From: Planctomycetaceae bacterium
GTDB taxonomy: Bacteria; Planctomycetota; Planctomycetia; Pirellulales; Thermoguttaceae
Assembly (NCBI GenBank): GCA_031254675.1
Contig: JAIRTV010000008.1
Span: 1 to 9,713, forward strand
Direction: 5' to 3'
Length of the DNA: 9,713 nt
Position numbers and translations under genes: made by a program
In this document: piece after piece, positions 6,597-9,713 of the stretch
Layout of the letters: each line of letters begins with the position of its first letter
Position numbering within the stretch: the stretch's first letter is position 1
Notes under the pieces: generated by a model
What the model saw: only the letters and a program-made list of their open reading frames with translations
Told to the model about the DNA's origin: nothing
Database searches by the model: none

Positions 6597-8642
6597 TTAT
6601 TTTTTTGTGTTTGAGTTGGTTGGCAATTCGATTTCGAATTTTGCTCCGCCGAGCGGCGAATCCGTCACACGAATCTTGCCGCCGTGTTCCTGAATAATTT
6701 TTCGCGCAACCGATAACCCCAATCCAGTACCTTGCCCTTTCTTTTGAGAATAAAACGCATGGAATAATTCGTGATATTGCGTTTCGGGAATCCCGAACCC
6801 ATTGTCGTCAACCCGAATCAAGACTATTGATTGTTCTTGATCATAATCAACCCGTACCTGAAGCAAACCCAATAATTGTTTTTTTGCCAAATCGTTCCTA
6901 TTATCCAAGTCGTCCAAATGATTCGAACGATCTGAAATATTGCCGTGCATTTTGTTCTTGCTATCGGTTTCTGAACCGCGTGATTCGGTGCGATTAGGAG
7001 GAACCGTTTGCTCTATTTTTGCTTTTGCAGCATCAATACCATTGGCAACAAGATTCGTAATCGCTCGATGAATTTGTTCCGCATCGAACAAAAATTTTGG
7101 AATTGTTGTGTCGGCTTGAAAAGTTATTTCGACTTGATCTTCTTTGGCGCGGAATCGGAGCAACTCCACCGCATCCGCCACCGTTTCGGCAATATCCCCC
7201 AATTCATAATCGGGTTCACGCTCCTTGCTAAGAGTTAAAATGTCAAGAATAAGTTGTGAAATTCGTTTCTGATTCTTTTCGACAATGTTCCAACCTCGTT
7301 GAATAAGGCTCATATCATTATTATTACTGATACCGGTTCGGATAAGATAGGAACCACCGGCAATTCCCTGCAAAATATTTTTGATATGATGAGAAAGTGT
7401 TGAAACGGTTTGTCCGATTGTTGCGAGATGTTCCGCTTGAATCATTTTTTGATACAGCTGTCTATTTTCAAGAGCCAATGCGGTTTGTTGGGCGACCATA
7501 TTTATTAAGCGGAGATGATCTTGAGTCAGGTTGTGGGCGGCAACTGTTTGTTCGGAAACGGAACGCGGACACGTATTGAGGTAAATAACTCCAACCAACC
7601 CATAACAACCCAACATAGGAACACAAAGAATTTCGCGAATCATTTGATTGGAAGACTTTGTTGGATTGCTGCTGTTGTTTGCCCATTTTTCGGTTGTCAA
7701 AATTCCTTCTTGCCGTTTCAGCACTTCCTCAATCACCAACTGATTCACCGCCCACGATGCCTCCAACCCGGATTCATGTTGATGACTTCCCGATTTATTA
7801 TTGTTGGCGAAAGAGCGTTGGGTTTGCGGCACTAATTGCTGTAATTCGGAATCGTAGAGAAAAATACAACCCCGATCAATCGTTATCCATTCGGCAATTT
7901 GTTCTAATAATTGTTGTAAGAGCGGTTCGATTTCTTTTGTTTGACTTGTTGCCGACAAGGTGTGATGCAGCCTATCCAAGTTGGCAACGATTGCCGAAAT
8001 ATCTGCCGGAAGATTGTCTTTTTTTGTGTAGGACAAGACGGGTTGATAGGACACGGGTTGATAGGACACGGATTGATAGGGCACGGGTTGATGTGGTCTT
8101 GACACTTCATCTAAAACATCGGACTTTGCCAATACGGAAAATGTTGGTATTGGTGACGCGGTTGCTGATAGAGAAGGTATTTCGTTTTCTTTTGCCGGAT
8201 TGAAGGGTTTTGTGGTTTTGGGTTTGGATTTGTGAATTGGTTTGTGTTGAGCCTCGTCAACTATTCCAAATGTTTCCATTGTCCATTGATCTATTGTCCA
8301 ATGAGTTGACGGTTGAGAGCAATCCGGTGGTTCATTGTTTCTGGAGCGGCTTGTTTCGTTTTGGGTGAAGAGCAACCGCGTACATCCCAATTGGATTCGA
8401 TCACCGTGGTTGAGAATACAATTTTTTTTCCGTTTGCCGTTTAGATAAATGCCGTTGGTGCTGTTGTTGTCGATTAAATGAAAGTGACCGTCCGTGCAAA
8501 GAACATGAGCGTGGCAACGCGAAATTTTCGCGTCTTGCAGTCGAATATGATTATTGAAATCGCGACCAATTGTTGATACTGTTTCGAGGAGTTCGAAATG
8601 TTGTCCTTGGTCGTTTCCTTGAATCACGTAAAACGATGCCAC
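6597..8642 (-). CDS. Soluble hybrid-sensor histidine kinase: FHA-GAF-HisKA-HATPase
   Basis: The product has 681 residues and no membrane segment. Residues 1-95 are an FHA domain (TIGRD, ISRCHAHV, NNSTNGIYLNGK, HGDRIQLG), a phosphothreonine reader. Residues 96-210 are a low-complexity Pro/Ser/Thr/Gln linker with SYQPV repeats. Residues about 215-395 are GAF-like (RGCIFLYD, CVPMLGCYGLVGVIYLN). HisKA follows, with LSHHIKN (416-422); H418 aligns with the phosphorylated His of HEIKN in NtrB-type kinases. The ATPase domain has an N box (ITNLVANGIDA, 528-538), G1 (VDDNGFGIP, 611-619) and G2 (GQGTGLGLS, 636-644), so it looks active. About 50 polar residues (541-590) are inserted between the N and G1 boxes. 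The start is GTG at 8642: an in-frame TGA lies immediately before it, and GGGAG (8653-8649) is a well-spaced Shine-Dalgarno sequence. The response regulator downstream is the likely partner. Confidence 0.93.
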   Translation of the reverse strand: MASFYVIQGNDQGQHFELLETVSTIGRDFNNHIRLQDAKISRCHAHVLCTDGHFHLIDNNSTNGIYLNGKRKKNCILNHGDRIQLGCTRLLFTQNETSRSRNNEPPDCSQPSTHWTIDQWTMETFGIVDEAQHKPIHKSKPKTTKPFNPAKENEIPSLSATASPIPTFSVLAKSDVLDEVSRPHQPVPYQSVSYQPVSYQPVLSYTKKDNLPADISAIVANLDRLHHTLSATSQTKEIEPLLQQLLEQIAEWITIDRGCIFLYDSELQQLVPQTQRSFANNNKSGSHQHESGLEASWAVNQLVIEEVLKRQEGILTTEKWANNSSNPTKSSNQMIREILCVPMLGCYGLVGVIYLNTCPRSVSEQTVAAHNLTQDHLRLINMVAQQTALALENRQLYQKMIQAEHLATIGQTVSTLSHHIKNILQGIAGGSYLIRTGISNNNDMSLIQRGWNIVEKNQKRISQLILDILTLSKEREPDYELGDIAETVADAVELLRFRAKEDQVEITFQADTTIPKFLFDAEQIHRAITNLVANGIDAAKAKIEQTVPPNRTESRGSETDSKNKMHGNISDRSNHLDDLDNRNDLAKKQLLGLLQVRVDYDQEQSIVLIRVDDNGFGIPETQYHELFHAFYSQKKGQGTGLGLSVARKIIQEHGGKIRVTDSPLGGAKFEIELPTNSNTKK
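8040..8093. repeat. 15-bp in-frame tandem repeat in the kinase linker
   Basis: Three 15-bp units (8040-8054, 8055-8069, 8070-8084) begin GGGTTGATAGG on the plus strand and are followed by a 9-base partial copy. The third unit has two changes. On the coding strand they encode a five-residue SYQPV-type repeat in the flexible FHA-GAF linker. Unit-number change would keep the frame and only alter linker length. Confidence 0.9.
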
Positions 8643-8648
8643 TCAAAA

Positions 8649-8653
8649 CTCCC
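8649..8653 (-). promoter_or_regulatory. Ribosome binding site deciding the kinase GTG start
   Basis: On the minus strand GGGAG precedes the GTG by six bases (TTTTGA), and the TGA of that spacer is an in-frame stop. This fixes the start at 8642. It is the only good Shine-Dalgarno match found at a start in this window. Confidence 0.6.
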
Positions 8654-8691
8654 GAATCACCGTACAAAACGGATTTAAAAAACATAGCGTT

Positions 8692-8723
8692 TATTGTGGT
8701 GACAATCGAAAAATACCACAATA
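8692..8723. promoter_or_regulatory. Dyad upstream of the kinase gene, operator candidate
   Basis: TATTGTGGT (8692-8700) and ACCACAATA (8715-8723) form a perfect 9-bp inverted repeat with a 14-base spacer, 50-81 bases before the kinase start. On the minus strand it overlaps TTGTCA (8705-8700), a five-of-six match to a -35 box, but I find no good -10 box at the right distance. It could be a dimeric regulator site or a leader-RNA stem. Confidence 0.35.
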
Positions 8724-8912
8724 CAACACTTATTACTTGTTTGTTTCGACACTGTTTATTTTAGCAAGGAAATGAGAATCCGGCTAGGTTTATTTTGGGG
8801 AACTGCTAATAACTCTTTTAATAACTTTTTTGATTGCTCTTTTTTTGTTTTTATTTGGTATTATTGGTTTGGGGCAATGTTTGCTAACGAAAGATAAGCG
8901 GCAACAAGGTTG

Positions 8913-8981
8913 GGTGAGGTATTGATTGGGATGATATTCAAGAGTGGTGATTGAGTGGTGAGGTATTGGGGTGATGATATT
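8913..8981. repeat. Degenerate direct repeat
   Basis: A 26-base copy (8913-8938) and a 25-base copy (8957-8981) both begin GGTGAGGTATTG and end GATGATATT, with a small indel and changes between. The intervening DNA is also GTG-rich. It looks like a decayed tandem duplication. Confidence 0.7.
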
Positions 8982-9219
8982 TTGGTGAAGCATGGCTGAT
9001 TTTCGGGTTGCAGGACACTTTGTGGGATGTGTGGTGTGTGGTTGTGTGACGAGCAAACCTTTGCTCTAACTTAATGAGGCAAAATAGGGCGTCTGAAAGA
9101 GTTTTCGGGCATGTCCGAATAATCTTTTGGTTTTCCCACAAAACAACCCCAGTAGCAAGAAAATTCTCCCAACTAAGAAAAAATTGAACACCGAAGACAC
9201 GGAAAAATAAAAAAATTCC

Positions 9220-9291
9220 ATGATGTTACCTCAAAGGTGAGTGATGTTTCTAAAAAGGTAGGTGATGTTTCTAAAAAGGTGGGTGATGTTT
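9220..9291. repeat. 21-bp tandem array with a degenerate first copy
   Basis: Units at 9236-9256 and 9257-9277 share GTGATGTTTCTAAAAA after GGTGA or GGTAG. A third begins at 9278 and runs into the adjoining palindrome after GTGATGTTTC. A decayed copy precedes them at about 9220-9239. The array is not in a credible gene. A plus-strand reading gives a DVSKKVG heptapeptide, but that frame continues through the hairpin elements and has no family resemblance. Confidence 0.85.
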
Positions 9292-9332
9292 CGCCGAAAC
9301 ATCACGTCGGCGATAGCCGACTAGCCCCTGTT
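9283..9332 (+). repeat. Two-hairpin palindromic module, copy 1
   Basis: Three parts lie in order. A 23-bp palindrome has 11-bp arms GTGATGTTTCG and CGAAACATCAC around one base (9283-9305). A second hairpin follows, GTCGGC-GATA-GCCGAC (9306-9321). A TAGCCCCTGTT tail ends it (9322-9332). Compact paired hairpins with a conserved tail resemble REP-type intergenic elements, though no known family was matched. Confidence 0.85.
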
Positions 9333-9385
9333 TTCGGACAGCAATTTGTATTGCCAAACGGTGTGGAATCCAATTGCCAGCCGGT

Positions 9386-9435
9386 CACAGGGTTAAGTCG
9401 GCTATCGCCGACGCGACCTTTCGGCGAAAGGTCGC
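9386..9435 (-). repeat. Two-hairpin palindromic module, copy 2 (inverted)
   Basis: On the minus strand it has the same order as copy 1: a 23-bp palindrome with arms GCGACCTTTCG and CGAAAGGTCGC (9413-9435), then GTCGGCGATAGCCGAC (9412-9397), then a TTAACCCTGTG tail (9396-9386). The 16-bp hairpin is identical to copy 1. The 23-bp palindrome differs at three arm positions, and all three changes are matched in the opposite arm. Confidence 0.85.
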
Positions 9436-9451
9436 CCACCAAATAGACATT

Positions 9452-9475
9452 GGCGATAGCCGACTAGCCCCTGTG
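9452..9475 (+). repeat. Partial third copy of the palindromic module
   Basis: Bases 9452-9474 repeat 9309-9331 exactly over 23 bp, covering most of the 16-bp hairpin plus the tail. The 23-bp palindrome is missing upstream. With copy 2 it forms a 24-bp inverted repeat (9386-9409 against 9452-9475, 21 of 24 matching) that encloses the second 23-bp palindrome. Confidence 0.85.
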
Positions 9476-9487
9476 AAACCCTATCGC

Positions 9488-9552
9488 TGCAAATTGAACA
9501 CAAAACGTAAAGAACCAGAGCAAAATCGACAACATTTTGTGTTCAAACTGCA
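9488..9552. repeat. 18-bp inverted repeat at the edge of the terminal array
   Basis: TGCAAATTGAACACAAAA (9488-9505) is the reverse complement of 9535-9552 at 16 of 18 positions, across a 29-base spacer. The right arm extends into the first unit of the tandem array. The whole could form a long hairpin in DNA or RNA. Confidence 0.75.
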
Positions 9553-9713
9553 CAGGTTGAAGTTCAAACTGCACAGGTTGGAGTTCAAACTGCACAGGTT
9601 GGAGTTCAAACTGCACAGGTTGGAGTTCAACCTGCACAGGTTGGAGTTCAAACTGCACAGGTTGGAGTTCAAACTGCACAGGTTGGAGTTCAATCTGCAC
9701 AGGTTGGAGTTCA
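9541..9713. repeat. 21-bp tandem array, at least eight units, running off the window
   Basis: Eight full units start at 9541, 9562, 9583, 9604, 9625, 9646, 9667 and 9688, each reading GTTCAA, a variable base, then CTGCACAGGTTG, followed by two more bases. Five bases of a ninth unit end the window. Only the first, fifth and eighth units carry single changes. On the minus strand it can be read as an LQPVQFE heptapeptide followed by a hydrophobic tail (stop near 9464). All plus-strand frames within the units are also open, so coding is unproven. Confidence 0.95.

Larger units (their letters stand above)
8643..9219. other. Gene-poor AT-rich region upstream of the kinase
   Basis: No convincing gene is seen. 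The 88- and 67-residue minus-strand frames at 8790-9056 and 8938-9141 are low-complexity His/Pro/Thr-rich readings of GTG-rich DNA. From 8815 to 8865 the plus strand is T-rich. A degenerate direct repeat lies at 8913-8981, and an imperfect 16-bp palindrome (TTCGGGCA/TGTCCGAA, one mismatched pair) at 9104-9119. No tRNA or other RNA gene was recognised. Confidence 0.55.

Noticed and set aside
8790..9141. Small minus-strand proteins of 88 and 67 residues
   Set aside because: Low-complexity His/Thr/Pro composition from GTG-rich DNA, overlapping each other in different frames, with no family resemblance.
9237..9446. 69-residue plus-strand protein with DVSKKVG repeats
   Set aside because: It runs through two palindromic elements whose conservation is structural rather than codon-based; the repeat explains the open frame.
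9464..9700. Minus-strand LQPVQFE repeat protein with a hydrophobic C-terminus
   Set aside because: A 21-bp repeat lacking a stop in a frame keeps that frame open automatically, and several frames are open here. It cannot be decided without sequence beyond 9713, so it is not listed as a gene.
9220..9713. CRISPR array
   Set aside because: The 21-bp units are directly adjacent with no unique spacers, and no cas gene is present.

Overview
The window looks like a chromosomal segment from a Gram-negative, moderately AT-rich bacterium. The autotransporter with a C-terminal outer-membrane barrel shows the Gram-negative envelope. The soluble FHA-GAF histidine kinase, the response regulator ending in an ERAWIKAD..L.KPIRFEQL-type segment and the RCFC-type sugar-nucleotide epimerase resemble proteins I associate with Planctomycetes and relatives (PVC group). 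That assignment is from memory and tentative. Most starts lack a clear Shine-Dalgarno sequence; the kinase gene is the exception.

Layout. Positions 3-3143 (+) hold the 3' part of a large autotransporter gene whose start lies before the window. After a 307-bp spacer comes a coiled-coil protein with a DUF3782-like PD-(D/E)XK nuclease-fold domain (3451-4215, +). Next is LarB, the first enzyme of nickel-pincer nucleotide cofactor synthesis (4297-5019, +). A convergent cluster on the minus strand reads, in transcription order, FHA-GAF-histidine kinase (8642-6597), single-domain response regulator (6437-6033) and NAD-dependent sugar-nucleotide epimerase/dehydratase (6021-5068). The last kilobase (8643-9713) has no convincing gene and is built of repeats.

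Function. The minus-strand cluster reads as a two-component signalling unit linked to a surface-sugar enzyme. The kinase has no membrane segment, so it probably senses cytoplasmic signals through its FHA and GAF domains. LarB stands without larC or larE in the window. The nuclease-fold protein and the autotransporter have no obvious partners here.

The most unusual part is the repeat region. A two-hairpin module occurs twice in opposite orientations (9283-9332 and 9386-9435), and the 23-bp hairpin differs between copies by changes that keep every pair. A third partial copy follows at 9452-9475. Two 21-bp tandem arrays flank the block (about 9220-9291, and 9541 to the window end). One supplies the same ten bases as a hairpin arm; the other begins inside an 18-bp inverted repeat. 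This resembles a REP/BIME-type or small non-autonomous element, but no transposase is visible.
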